From: Parafrigoribacterium mesophilum
GTDB taxonomy: Bacteria > Actinomycetota > Actinomycetes > Actinomycetales > Microbacteriaceae
NCBI RefSeq assembly: GCF_039652555.1
Contig: NZ_JBDJAF010000005.1
Coordinates: 73,336-137,335, forward strand
Direction of reading: 5' to 3'
DNA length: 64,000 bases
The first letter of the stretch is position 1. Every line of letters begins with the position of its first letter. A model generated the notes under the pieces. The model ran no database searches, was not told where the DNA came from, and was given only the letters and a program-made list of their open reading frames with translations. Positions 42,529 to 49,999 of this stretch are shown here, in pieces. The translations under genes and the position numbers were made by a program.

Positions 42529-42603
42529 GTCGGGCACAGCGCTGTCGGGCACAGGGGTGTCGGGCACAGCGCCGTCGGGCACAGCGCCGTCCGGCACAGC
42601 GGA
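42529..42603. repeat. 15-bp tandem repeat, five copies
   Basis: Unit GTCGGGCACAGCGCC at 42529, 42544, 42559, 42574 and 42589, with 0-4 changes each. It lies between the DUF1801 gene and the M28 peptidase. A shorter GCGCCCGCATCC duplication follows at about 42630. Confidence 0.85.
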
Positions 42604-42685
42604 GCGGGCCCCGGCTCTGCGCCGGAACCCGCGCCCGCATCCGCGCCCGCATCCGCACCCGCTCGATGCGTCTACCCGGCGCCGA

Positions 42686-44221
42686 CTACTTCAGTGCGAG
42701 GTTGCCCTTCATTCGGAGGTCGGCCACCCCGGAACCACCCTGGCTCGTGCCGTTCACCGCAGAGGTGGTCTCGGCGAACGTCTGAGTGGTGTGCGCGATC
42801 GCATCCGCCATCTGCTCCAGCACTCCGAGATCGAGATTGTTCACGGTGTCGCAGGCCTGGTGGTAGCACGGATCGAACGGTTCGCCGGCCACCCCGCCGT
42901 AGAGCTCAGCCTGCTCGGCGGTCTTGATGCCCTCGGCGCCGGTGAACAATCCACCGGCCGGAATGCCATTGCTGATGAACCCGAAGTAGTCCGAACGACC
43001 ATCGAACGCGGTCGGCTCGGTGGCCAGACCCTGCGAGGCGAAGTAATCCGTGAAGACGTGCTCGATGTTCGCCGACCCGTTCGGGCCTTCCGTGCCGAAC
43101 GCATCCCCATCGCCGTCGTAGACGAACCGCACCGGGTTCGGCGAGGCGACCATGTCGAAGTTGAGGTTCAGCGCGTGGTCCTTGATGTCGCGCTTGGTCA
43201 GCTGGGACACGTAGTAGTCGGAACCGACCAGGCCGTCCTCTTCACCGCTCCAGAACGCGAACCGCACCCGGTTGCGTGGTTCGTCGCCGGACTCGGCCAT
43301 CTGAATCGCGGTCTCGAGGATCGCGGCGCTGCCGCTGCCGTTGTCGTTGATGCCCGGGCCCTCGGCGACGGAGTCCAGGTGCGCGCCGACGACCACGGTG
43401 CGGTCCGTGCGGCCGCCGGTGTCCGCGAGCACGTTGAACGTGTTGACCGTCTGCACACCGGCATCCACCTGCATCCGCATCGTCACGCCCGCGATGCCGG
43501 CGAGGGCCTCACCGAGCGCGAACGTCGTCCCCATCGCCGGGATCGCCGCCTGTGGGGCGTCGAGCGTGCCGAAGAGCAAGCCGACCCGGTCGTCGCCGGG
43601 CGCCTCGTTGCCCTGGTTGAACACCAGGATGCCGGCCGCACCGGCGGCCGCGGCGTTATCGACCTTGACGCGGAAGCTGCAGGTGCCGCGTTGCACCAGC
43701 GCGATGGTTCCCGCAGCGAAGCCGGCGAAGTCGGCGGCCTCGCAGCCGCTGGTGGAGGCCCGATCGCCGGTGAGATTCAGGTCGACCGGGGTCAGCGTCG
43801 CGGTGACGTCCCCGGAGCCGGAGTAGTCCATCGTGTCGAAGTCGGTCTGGTCGACATAGGAGGCGGGAGTGGGGGAGAGCTGCTCCAGAGCGGAGCCGGT
43901 CTCCACGAACTGGTCATAGGAGAAGGGTTGACGCACCGGGTCGTAGCCAGCCGCGCGCAGTTGTCCCTCGATGTATTCGGCGGAGGCGACGTGACCGCTG
44001 GTGCCCGCCGCGCGGTCGCCGTCGTTGGCATCTGCAATCGCCTGGAGTGCTTGGAGGTGGTGCACGATATTCTCGGCCGTGACGGCGTTCCGCAACGCTG
44101 TGGTGTCCGTGCCGTTGTCGGCGTACGCCGGCAGTCCGATTCCGACCGGTAGGCCGATGCTCACTGCCACGCCCACGCTGGTAGCGATCGCTACCCGGCG
44201 CAGCCTTCGGTTGGGTCTCAT
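42686..44221 (-). CDS. Secreted M28-family aminopeptidase with PA domain
   Basis: 511 residues. Signal peptide 1-34 (RRLRRVAIATSVGVAVSIGLPVGIGLPAYA), PA domain about 130-240 (ALVQRGTCSFRVKVDNAAAAGAAGILVFN) and M28 catalytic domain about 250-490. Zinc ligands are visible: VVGAHLDSV (His, Asp), NDNGSG (Asp), SGEEDG (Glu pair), DMVASPN (Asp) and a late His in CYHQACDT. It is a two-zinc aminopeptidase acting outside the cell on peptides. Monocistronic. Confidence 0.92.
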   Translation of the reverse strand: MRPNRRLRRVAIATSVGVAVSIGLPVGIGLPAYADNGTDTTALRNAVTAENIVHHLQALQAIADANDGDRAAGTSGHVASAEYIEGQLRAAGYDPVRQPFSYDQFVETGSALEQLSPTPASYVDQTDFDTMDYSGSGDVTATLTPVDLNLTGDRASTSGCEAADFAGFAAGTIALVQRGTCSFRVKVDNAAAAGAAGILVFNQGNEAPGDDRVGLLFGTLDAPQAAIPAMGTTFALGEALAGIAGVTMRMQVDAGVQTVNTFNVLADTGGRTDRTVVVGAHLDSVAEGPGINDNGSGSAAILETAIQMAESGDEPRNRVRFAFWSGEEDGLVGSDYYVSQLTKRDIKDHALNLNFDMVASPNPVRFVYDGDGDAFGTEGPNGSANIEHVFTDYFASQGLATEPTAFDGRSDYFGFISNGIPAGGLFTGAEGIKTAEQAELYGGVAGEPFDPCYHQACDTVNNLDLGVLEQMADAIAHTTQTFAETTSAVNGTSQGGSGVADLRMKGNLALK

Positions 44222-44389
44222 GGGGATCTCCTTTGATTCTCATACTGTTGCTTCACAGCAACGGCCGACAGCCGGCTGTTCCAGCATCGGCACCGTGTGC
44301 CCGACCATAGTGGAGTCTGGCCCCGAATGGGGGTAGACAGCTCTTTTCACACGGTGCTTTCAGGCACGATGCCTGCGTGTAGCCTCGTG

Positions 44390-44434
44390 GTGTCTCTGCG
44401 CGGGGTGTCTCTGCGCGGGGTGTCACTGCAAGGA
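44390..44434. repeat. 15-bp tandem repeat before a ribosome site
   Basis: GTGTCTCTGCGCGGG at 44390-44404 and 44405-44419, then GTGTCACTGCAAGGA running into the AAGGAGG of the gene at 44441. The third unit appears to have become the ribosome-binding site. Confidence 0.7.
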
Positions 44435-44440
44435 GGGCTC

Positions 44441-45106
44441 ATGGCCGAGCGCAATCGCGTCACGCCGCTCGGTGACATCGTGGCGACGCCACTTCGCGGA
44501 GCCTGGACCGGCAACCGCGGCCGCATCCACTCCGGCACAGCCATCACCAGGTTCCACTCCGGCAATCTCTGGATCATCTGCGCGCTGCAGTTCCGCGGCC
44601 GTTGGAATCCGCAGTGGCAGCCCCACCACTACACGTTCCTGTTCTTCCACGACGAGGCCGTGGCGCTCGCCGCCGGACATCGGCCATGCGCCGAATGCCG
44701 GCGCGGCAGCTACAACGCCTACCGGACCGCCTGGGCGGCCGGCCTGGGCGTCGATCTGCCGTCGGCCACCGCGATGAACCGGCAGCTGCACTCCGAACGG
44801 CTGATCGGCGGAACGCATCGGCGCCTGCTGCACCGGATGCCGCGGGCCGAACTTCCGGACGGCACCTTCGTCCTTCCCGAACCGACAGACTCCGCGAGCG
44901 CACCGTACCTGGTGCTCGGCTCTGAGATCGTTCAGTGGGGCACCGAAGGGTACAGCCGGCGCCAGTCGCGGCCATCCGACGGCCTGGTCGAGGTGATCAC
45001 CCCGCCGGCGACCGTCGCCGCGCTGCGGGCCGGGTATCCGGTGCAGATCGACCCGTCCGCCCGCCCGGAGGTCACATCCGGGCGCCCCGGCACGTCTACC
45101 GGGTAG
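44441..45106 (+). CDS. Hypothetical protein with CxxC/Ada-like motif
   Basis: 221 residues, unknown family. RGRIHSGTAITRFHSGNLWIICALQFRGRW is followed by FFHDEAVALAAGHRPCAECRRGSYNAYRTAW (about 70-100), where the CAEC resembles the Cys pair of the Ada metal-binding domain. It ends in HRMPRAELPDGTFV and EVITPPATVAALRAGY. ATG 44441 follows AAGGAGG. The next gene (33 nt downstream) is an O6-methylguanine methyltransferase, so a DNA-alkylation context is likely. Confidence 0.6.
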   Translation: MAERNRVTPLGDIVATPLRGAWTGNRGRIHSGTAITRFHSGNLWIICALQFRGRWNPQWQPHHYTFLFFHDEAVALAAGHRPCAECRRGSYNAYRTAWAAGLGVDLPSATAMNRQLHSERLIGGTHRRLLHRMPRAELPDGTFVLPEPTDSASAPYLVLGSEIVQWGTEGYSRRQSRPSDGLVEVITPPATVAALRAGYPVQIDPSARPEVTSGRPGTSTG

Positions 45107-45138
45107 GACATACTGATCGAGAGAAGGAAACCAGACTT

Positions 45139-45651
45139 ATGTACCACCGTCACGCCACGGCCCCCACCGCGATCGGGGAGCTCACCCTCGTCGCCGCGGA
45201 TGCGGCCCTGATCGGCATCTACTTCCCGCAGCACTGGGTCAAGCCGGAACGCGCCGCGCTCGGCGACCTGGTGGAGCTGGAGCGTGACCCGCTGCTGGCG
45301 GAGGCGGCCAGGCAGCTCGAGGAGTATCTCGTCGGGCAGCGCACCGAGTTCGACCTCCCCACCGCCGCCCACGGTGACGCGTTCCAGGAGCGGGTCTGGG
45401 CCCTGCTGCGGCAGATCCCGTTCGGTGAAACCGTCACCTACGGAGAACTGGCGGAACGGCTCGGCGACAAATCCCTCGCGCGAATGGTCGGCCGGGCGGT
45501 CGGCCACAACCCGCTGTCCATCATCGTGCCGTGCCATCGGGTGGTGGGCAAGAACAACAAGCTCACCGGTTACGCCGGCGGGTTGGAACGCAAGCAGTTC
45601 CTGCTCGACCTCGAGGCGCCGGCCGAGGTGAAGGCCGCCCAGTTGTTCTGA
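45139..45651 (+). CDS. ogt: Methylated-DNA--protein-cysteine methyltransferase
   Basis: 170 residues: AFQERVWALLRQIPFGETVTYGELAERLG (helix-turn-helix), then IIVPCHRVVGKNNKLTGYAGGLERKQFLLDLE. The PCHRV active-site Cys accepts the methyl group from O6-methylguanine. Normal family length. ATG 45139 follows GAGAAGG. It lies between a CxxC protein and a Mug-type glycosylase, a small DNA-repair neighbourhood. Confidence 0.93.
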   Translation: MYHRHATAPTAIGELTLVAADAALIGIYFPQHWVKPERAALGDLVELERDPLLAEAARQLEEYLVGQRTEFDLPTAAHGDAFQERVWALLRQIPFGETVTYGELAERLGDKSLARMVGRAVGHNPLSIIVPCHRVVGKNNKLTGYAGGLERKQFLLDLEAPAEVKAAQLF

Positions 45652-45689
45652 GGTCCTCCGCCGGTCCTCGGCCGCCGGCCCGCCGTGCC

Positions 45690-45753
45690 AGAGCAACCAA
45701 CATTCAGAGCAACCAACATTCAGAGCAACTATAATTCCGAGCAACCATAATGG
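45690..45753 (+). repeat. 16-bp tandem repeat, four units, with TATAAT
   Basis: AGAGCAACCAACATTC twice (45690, 45706), then AGAGCAACTATAATTC (45722) and CGAGCAACCATAATGG (45738). The third unit has acquired TATAAT (45730-45735), a perfect -10, about 20 nt before the glycosylase start. Confidence 0.8.
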
Positions 45754-45754
45754 G

Positions 45755-46327
45755 GTGGTGGGGTTCACGCGGGCGCAACTGGAGTCGTTCCGGAACGCCG
45801 AGGTCCCCGACCTCGTCGGCCCCGATCTCCGGTTGTTGTTCGTCGGCATCAATCCAGGTCTGTGGACGGCCGCCACGCAGACCCCGTTCGCGCATCCGGG
45901 CAACAGGTTCTATCCGGCCCTCGCACTGGCGGGCATCATCCCGCAGCTGCCGTCCTTCGCGGCGGGGCTCAGCGAGGCCGATCGGCAGGCGTTCCTGGAT
46001 GCCGGCATCGGCATCTCCAACCTCGTGAAGCGGGCCACCGTGCGTGCCGACGAGCTCTCGCGCCAGGAACTTCGGGCCGGCGCCGACCGGCTTGCCCTCG
46101 ACGTCGCACGCTGGAAGCCGGCGGTGGTGACCATCGTCGGCCTCACCGCCTACCGAGCCGGGTTCGGCCACCCGAAGGCGCGCGCCGGAGCGCAGCCGGA
46201 GAACCTCGCCGGGGCCCAGCTTTGGGTGGTGCCCAACCCGAGCGGGCTCAACGCGCACGACACGATCGCCTCGCTCGCGGCGTCGTACGCCGAGCCGGCC
46301 CGCGCGGCGGGAATTCTGCCCAGTTAG
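45755..46327 (+). CDS. mug: Mismatch-specific uracil/thymine DNA glycosylase (Mug/TDG family)
   Basis: 190 residues: LLFVGINPGLWTAATQTPFAHPGNRFYPAL (about 28-57; GINPG with the catalytic Asn), ISNLVKRAT and VVPNPSGLNAH (about 156-166), the Mug/TDG signatures. Excises U or T from mismatches with G. The GTG start (45755; second GTG 45758) lies just after a tandem repeat holding the probable -10. The expected mRNA leader is very short. Confidence 0.88.
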   Translation: MVGFTRAQLESFRNAEVPDLVGPDLRLLFVGINPGLWTAATQTPFAHPGNRFYPALALAGIIPQLPSFAAGLSEADRQAFLDAGIGISNLVKRATVRADELSRQELRAGADRLALDVARWKPAVVTIVGLTAYRAGFGHPKARAGAQPENLAGAQLWVVPNPSGLNAHDTIASLAASYAEPARAAGILPS

Positions 46328-46369
46328 ACCCCTTGCGCCGCCGGTCGGCACCGACTAACGTACAACCAA

Positions 46370-46750
46370 ATGGTTACAGATACGTCGGTGGGCACCCAGT
46401 CTGCGTCGCTGAAGATCCACCTCAGCGACGCAGAGGTGGATCGCCTGTTCCACGCTCTCGCCGACACCACCCGTCGTGACATCGTCACCCGGGTGATGGA
46501 ACGCGAGCAGTCCGTCTCCGAGTTGGCACACAACTACGCGATGAGTTTCGCCGCCGTGCAGAAGCACGTGGCGCTCCTGGAGCGCTGCGCGCTGGTGAGC
46601 AAACAACGGCGTGGCCGCGAACAGATCGTGCGCGGCAATCTCCAGACCGTGCAGCGCGCCATCCGCCTGCTCGACGCCTACGAGGAGATCTGGCGGCAGC
46701 GCGCGGAGCGTATCGACGACATTCTTGCCGCAGACAAACCCAGGGAGTGA
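46370..46750 (+). CDS. ArsR-family winged-helix regulator
   Basis: 126 residues: EVDRLFHALADTTRRDIVTRVMEREQSVSELAHNYAMSFAAVQKHVALLERCALVSKQRRGREQIVRG, the ArsR/SmtB winged helix without metal-site Cys clusters. It is the first gene of a three-gene unit; its stop overlaps the start of the SRPBCC gene. This ArsR + AHSA1 pair is a frequent arrangement. Probably represses its own operon. Confidence 0.88.
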   Translation: MVTDTSVGTQSASLKIHLSDAEVDRLFHALADTTRRDIVTRVMEREQSVSELAHNYAMSFAAVQKHVALLERCALVSKQRRGREQIVRGNLQTVQRAIRLLDAYEEIWRQRAERIDDILAADKPRE

Positions 46751-47265
46751 TGACAATGACAGTACTCAGCAGCCACAAGGACCCGGATGCGCTGACCCTC
46801 ACGATCGTCGCGGAATTCGACGCGAGCGTCGAGCGGGTCTGGCAGGTGTGGGAAGACCCGCGTCAACTCGAGCGCTGGTGGGGTCCGCCGACCTGGCCGG
46901 CGACCTTCGAGCGACACGACTTCACCGTGGGCGGACAATCCCACTACTACATGACCGGCCCGGACGGCGAAAAGGCCCGCGGCTGGTGGACCGCCACCGT
47001 GATCGACCCGCCGCGCCGGTTCGAGTACGACGACGGCTTCTCGGGCAACGACGGCCAGCCCGACCCGTCCCTGCCCACCATGCACGGCGTGGTGACGCTG
47101 GACGAAGTCGGCGGGAAGACCCGGATGACCACGGTGACCGAGTTCGTCAGCACCGAGCAACTCGAACAGGTGCTGGCGATGGGCATGGAAGAAGGGATGG
47201 TCGGCGCGATGGGGCAGATCGACGCGGTGCTCGCCGACCAGACCCGGCAGGGGGTGGGAGTATGA
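46747..47265 (+). CDS. AHSA1-type SRPBCC protein
   Basis: 172 residues: LTIVAEFDASVERVWQVWEDPRQLERWWGPPTWPATFERHDF, RGWWTATVIDPPRRFEYDDGF and a C-terminal MGMEEGMVGAMGQIDAVLAD helix. Typical AHSA1 proteins paired with an ArsR regulator; activity unknown. The GTG overlaps the regulator stop; ATG 46750 is also possible. Its stop overlaps the hydrolase start (ATGA). Confidence 0.85.
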   Translation: MMTMTVLSSHKDPDALTLTIVAEFDASVERVWQVWEDPRQLERWWGPPTWPATFERHDFTVGGQSHYYMTGPDGEKARGWWTATVIDPPRRFEYDDGFSGNDGQPDPSLPTMHGVVTLDEVGGKTRMTTVTEFVSTEQLEQVLAMGMEEGMVGAMGQIDAVLADQTRQGVGV

Positions 47266-48080
47266 GCGAGAACCTGGTCGCGGCAACACCCGGCACGGTG
47301 CGCTCGGCCGACGGCACCCGGATCACCTACGAAAAGGTAGGGAGCGGGCCGACGCTCGTGCTCGTGGACGGCGCGCTCTGTTCCCGCGATTTCGGACCCT
47401 GTCGCAGTTTGGCGAACCACCTCGCCGACACGTTCACGGTGTATTTCTATGACCGACGCGGTCGTGGCGCCAGCGGCGATACCCCGCCGTATGCCCCGGC
47501 GCGGGAGTACGAAGACCTGGAGGCCGTCATCCGGGCCGCCGGGGGGAACGCGCACGTGCTGGGGTTCTCGTCCGGCGGGGCGCTCGCCCTGCAGGCGGCG
47601 GCATCCGGAGTCCCGATGCGGCGCCTCGCGAGCTATGAGGCGCCCTACGTCGGACTCACCGAGGTCAACGGGGTCACGCCCGACCACCTCGGCCACGTGC
47701 AGGAGCTGATCGCCAAGGGTGACCGCGGCGGGGCCGTTGGCTACTTCATGGTGAAGATCGTCGGCGGTCCGGCATTCCTGCCGATTCTGATGCGGATGAT
47801 GCCGAAGGCCGCCTGGAAACAACTGCGGGCCGCCGCGCACACGCTCATCTACGACACCTCCGTCATGGACGCCTTCGAGGTGCCCGCCGAGACCCTCGCG
47901 ACGATCACCGTGCCGACCCTGGTGATGGGTGGCAGCAAGGCCAAGCCGAACATGGCCGCCGCCGTGGCCGCCATCGCACACGCGGTGCCGGGGGCAGTGC
48001 ACAAAATCCTGCCGGGGCAAACCCACCAGGTGAAGAACGAGGTGATCGCACCGGAACTCACCGAGTTCTTCGCTGGGTGA
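47262..48080 (+). CDS. Alpha/beta-hydrolase
   Basis: 272 residues: GSGPTLVLVDGALCSRDFGPCRSLANHLADTFTVYFYDRRGRGASGDTP (oxyanion loop), AHVLGFSSGGALALQAAA (nucleophile elbow GFSSG, Ser about 98), VPTLVMGGSKAK (acid strand) and a final HQVKNEVI with the catalytic His. Substrate unknown. Third gene of the ArsR-SRPBCC operon, coupled by ATGA. Confidence 0.88.
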   Translation: MSENLVAATPGTVRSADGTRITYEKVGSGPTLVLVDGALCSRDFGPCRSLANHLADTFTVYFYDRRGRGASGDTPPYAPAREYEDLEAVIRAAGGNAHVLGFSSGGALALQAAASGVPMRRLASYEAPYVGLTEVNGVTPDHLGHVQELIAKGDRGGAVGYFMVKIVGGPAFLPILMRMMPKAAWKQLRAAAHTLIYDTSVMDAFEVPAETLATITVPTLVMGGSKAKPNMAAAVAAIAHAVPGAVHKILPGQTHQVKNEVIAPELTEFFAG

Positions 48081-48107
48081 GCGCGACTCCAGGGCTAGGG
48101 TGGCCAC

Positions 48108-48668
48108 ATGCCACCCAAACTTTCCGCCAGGCAGTTGTTCTGGACCGGGGTCGTGGTCACCGCCGTCGGCGTCTTCGTCGGACAGTTTCTGGTGACCATC
48201 GTGTTCAGCCTGTGGGGTGAGCGCGCCATCAATTCCACGCTGCTGCCGTCGATACTGCAACCGCTGGACGCGCTTCTGGTTCCGTTGGGCGCCCTGCTGC
48301 TCGCCACCTCGTTGATCGCACGAACCATCGAGGCGCAGACCCGGGCGTCGCATCTGCACGCATCCGCGCGGCGGATCATGCCGCCGCAACTGACGTCGAG
48401 GTCGATCCTGTGGACCGGCATTGTGCTCGTGGTGCTCGGCCTCATCCTGATCGCGTCCATCGGCGACTTCTTCATGCAGTTGTCCGGCAGCACGGATGTT
48501 GCGGCCAACCTCGCGCGGGATCTCTTGGGGCTGGTCGGGGTGCCGTTGCAGACGATCGCGGTGCCACTGGGCATCGCGCTGCTGCCGACGGCGCTGATCG
48601 TGCGGATGCTGGAGGTGCGCGTGCCGGACCACGACATGCCACGAGAGAGCGAGTTGAGCCGCCACTAG
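48108..48668 (+). CDS. Small multi-pass membrane protein
   Basis: 186 residues with four hydrophobic segments arranged as two similar halves: residues about 9-32 and 45-68, then 100-122 and 138-158. Each half opens with L(S/T)xRxxxWTG(V/I), suggesting an internal duplication. Family unknown. It starts 28 nt after the hydrolase and may be cotranscribed. Confidence 0.65.
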   Translation: MPPKLSARQLFWTGVVVTAVGVFVGQFLVTIVFSLWGERAINSTLLPSILQPLDALLVPLGALLLATSLIARTIEAQTRASHLHASARRIMPPQLTSRSILWTGIVLVVLGLILIASIGDFFMQLSGSTDVAANLARDLLGLVGVPLQTIAVPLGIALLPTALIVRMLEVRVPDHDMPRESELSRH

Positions 48669-48702
48669 GCGCGCCGCCGCCGGCCCGCCGGGGTCGGGTT
48701 GT

Positions 48703-48778
48703 CGCCGAGCGATGCCTTTTCGGACCAGACACCCCGCCGCGGATGCCACACTCGTCCGAAAAGGTATCTCTCGGCGGG
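48703..48778. repeat. Palindromic interspersed element, copy 3
   Basis: Terminal inverted repeats of 23 bp (48703-48725 and 48754-48776) with two mismatches. The inner ends read CCTTTTCGGAC and GTCCGAAAAGG. The best preserved of the three copies; it lies between convergent genes. Confidence 0.8.
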
Positions 48779-48780
48779 GA

Positions 48781-49800
48781 TTAAGCGGCGGAGGACGCCC
48801 AGGCCAGGAGCCGGTCCAGCGCCCAGGTGGTCACGATCCGCTCCGGCGGCACGCCGTTGGCGGCTGCCCGGGCGGCGCCGTACTGCAGAAAGTCCAGCTG
48901 ACCAGGGGCGTGCGCATCCGTGTCGATGCTGAACAGGCATCCGGCCGCCAGCGCCAGCTGGATGAGCTCGTCCGGCGGGTCTTGCCGCTCCGGGCGGGAG
49001 TTGATCTCCACCGCCACGTTGTTCTCGGCGCAGGCGGCGAAGATCTGGTCGGCGTCGAACTCGGACGGCGGCCGGGTGCCACGGGATCCGGACACCAGCC
49101 GGCCGGTGCAGTGCCCGAGCACGTTGGTGTGCGGATTGCGGATGCCGGCCAGCATCCGGGCGGTCATCGTCGCCGACTCGGACCGCAGCTTGGAATGCAC
49201 GCTGGCCACCACGATATCGAGCCGGCCCAGCAGCTCCGGGGTCTGATCGAGCTCGCCGCTTTCCAGGATGTCGACCTCGATGCCGGTGAGAATGCGCAGG
49301 CCGTCGGCATCGGCGTTGAGCCGCTCGACCAGCTCGATCTGCTCGCCGAGCCGCTGGGCGGTCAGTCCGTTGGCGACCGTGAGGTTGGGGGAGTGGTCGG
49401 TCAGCGCCTGGTACTCGCGGCCCAGCGCCTTCGCGGCTTGCGCCATCAGTTCGACCGGCGATCCGCCGTCGGACCAGTTGCTGTGGCTGTGCAGATCGCC
49501 GCGCAACAGGGCGCCCAGCTCCTCGCCGCCCTCGGCGAGCGGATGCGCGCCACGCTCGCGCAGATCCGCCAGGTAATCCGGCACCGCCCCGCCGAGCGCC
49601 TGCTCGATCACCTGGTAGGTGCGATCGCCGATGCCTTTGGTGCGCTTCAGCCGCCCATCATTGGCGCGGGCGGCCAGCTCGTCGCGGCTGAGGTCGCCGA
49701 TGATGACGGCCGCCTTGCGGAAGGCCTGCACCTTGAACGTGGGCGCGAGCTCGCGTTCGAGCCAGAAAGCGATCTCGTTCAGCGCGTCAACGGCATCCAT
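48781..49800 (-). CDS. PHP-domain phosphoesterase/nuclease (PolX-like)
   Basis: 339 residues. The N-terminal helix-hairpin-helix region (about 1-85: NEIAFWLERE, LKRTKGIGDRTYQVIEQAL) resembles PolX DNA-binding. The PHP domain follows (about 100-335): RGDLHSHSNWSDG, YQALTDHSPN, GIEVDIL, ASVHSKL, LGHCTG, EINSRP and SIDTDAHAP, the full set of metal His/Asp/Glu. No polymerase palm is present. Probably a 3'-5' exonuclease or phosphatase in DNA repair. Confidence 0.9.
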   Translation of the reverse strand: MDAVDALNEIAFWLERELAPTFKVQAFRKAAVIIGDLSRDELAARANDGRLKRTKGIGDRTYQVIEQALGGAVPDYLADLRERGAHPLAEGGEELGALLRGDLHSHSNWSDGGSPVELMAQAAKALGREYQALTDHSPNLTVANGLTAQRLGEQIELVERLNADADGLRILTGIEVDILESGELDQTPELLGRLDIVVASVHSKLRSESATMTARMLAGIRNPHTNVLGHCTGRLVSGSRGTRPPSEFDADQIFAACAENNVAVEINSRPERQDPPDELIQLALAAGCLFSIDTDAHAPGQLDFLQYGAARAAANGVPPERIVTTWALDRLLAWASSAA

Positions 49801-49999
49801 GGGTCCATCCTCCCCTCACCGCGCCCGATGTGAGCTCTAACGCACCCCGAATTCTCGGTGCGCGCCACCGGATACCGGGGCAGCGTCGGCCCGGCGAACA
49901 CTGTCAAGGCCTTGTACTTATCCCGCGGGAACCGGATGATTTAGCACGCCTGCCCACTCGAGCACCCGCCGAGTCTCGGCCGGCTGAGAAAGGCAGATC

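Noticed and set aside
42529..45753. Tandem arrays as CRISPR
   Set aside because: Units are 15-16 bp, contiguous, with no unique spacers and no cas genes nearby.
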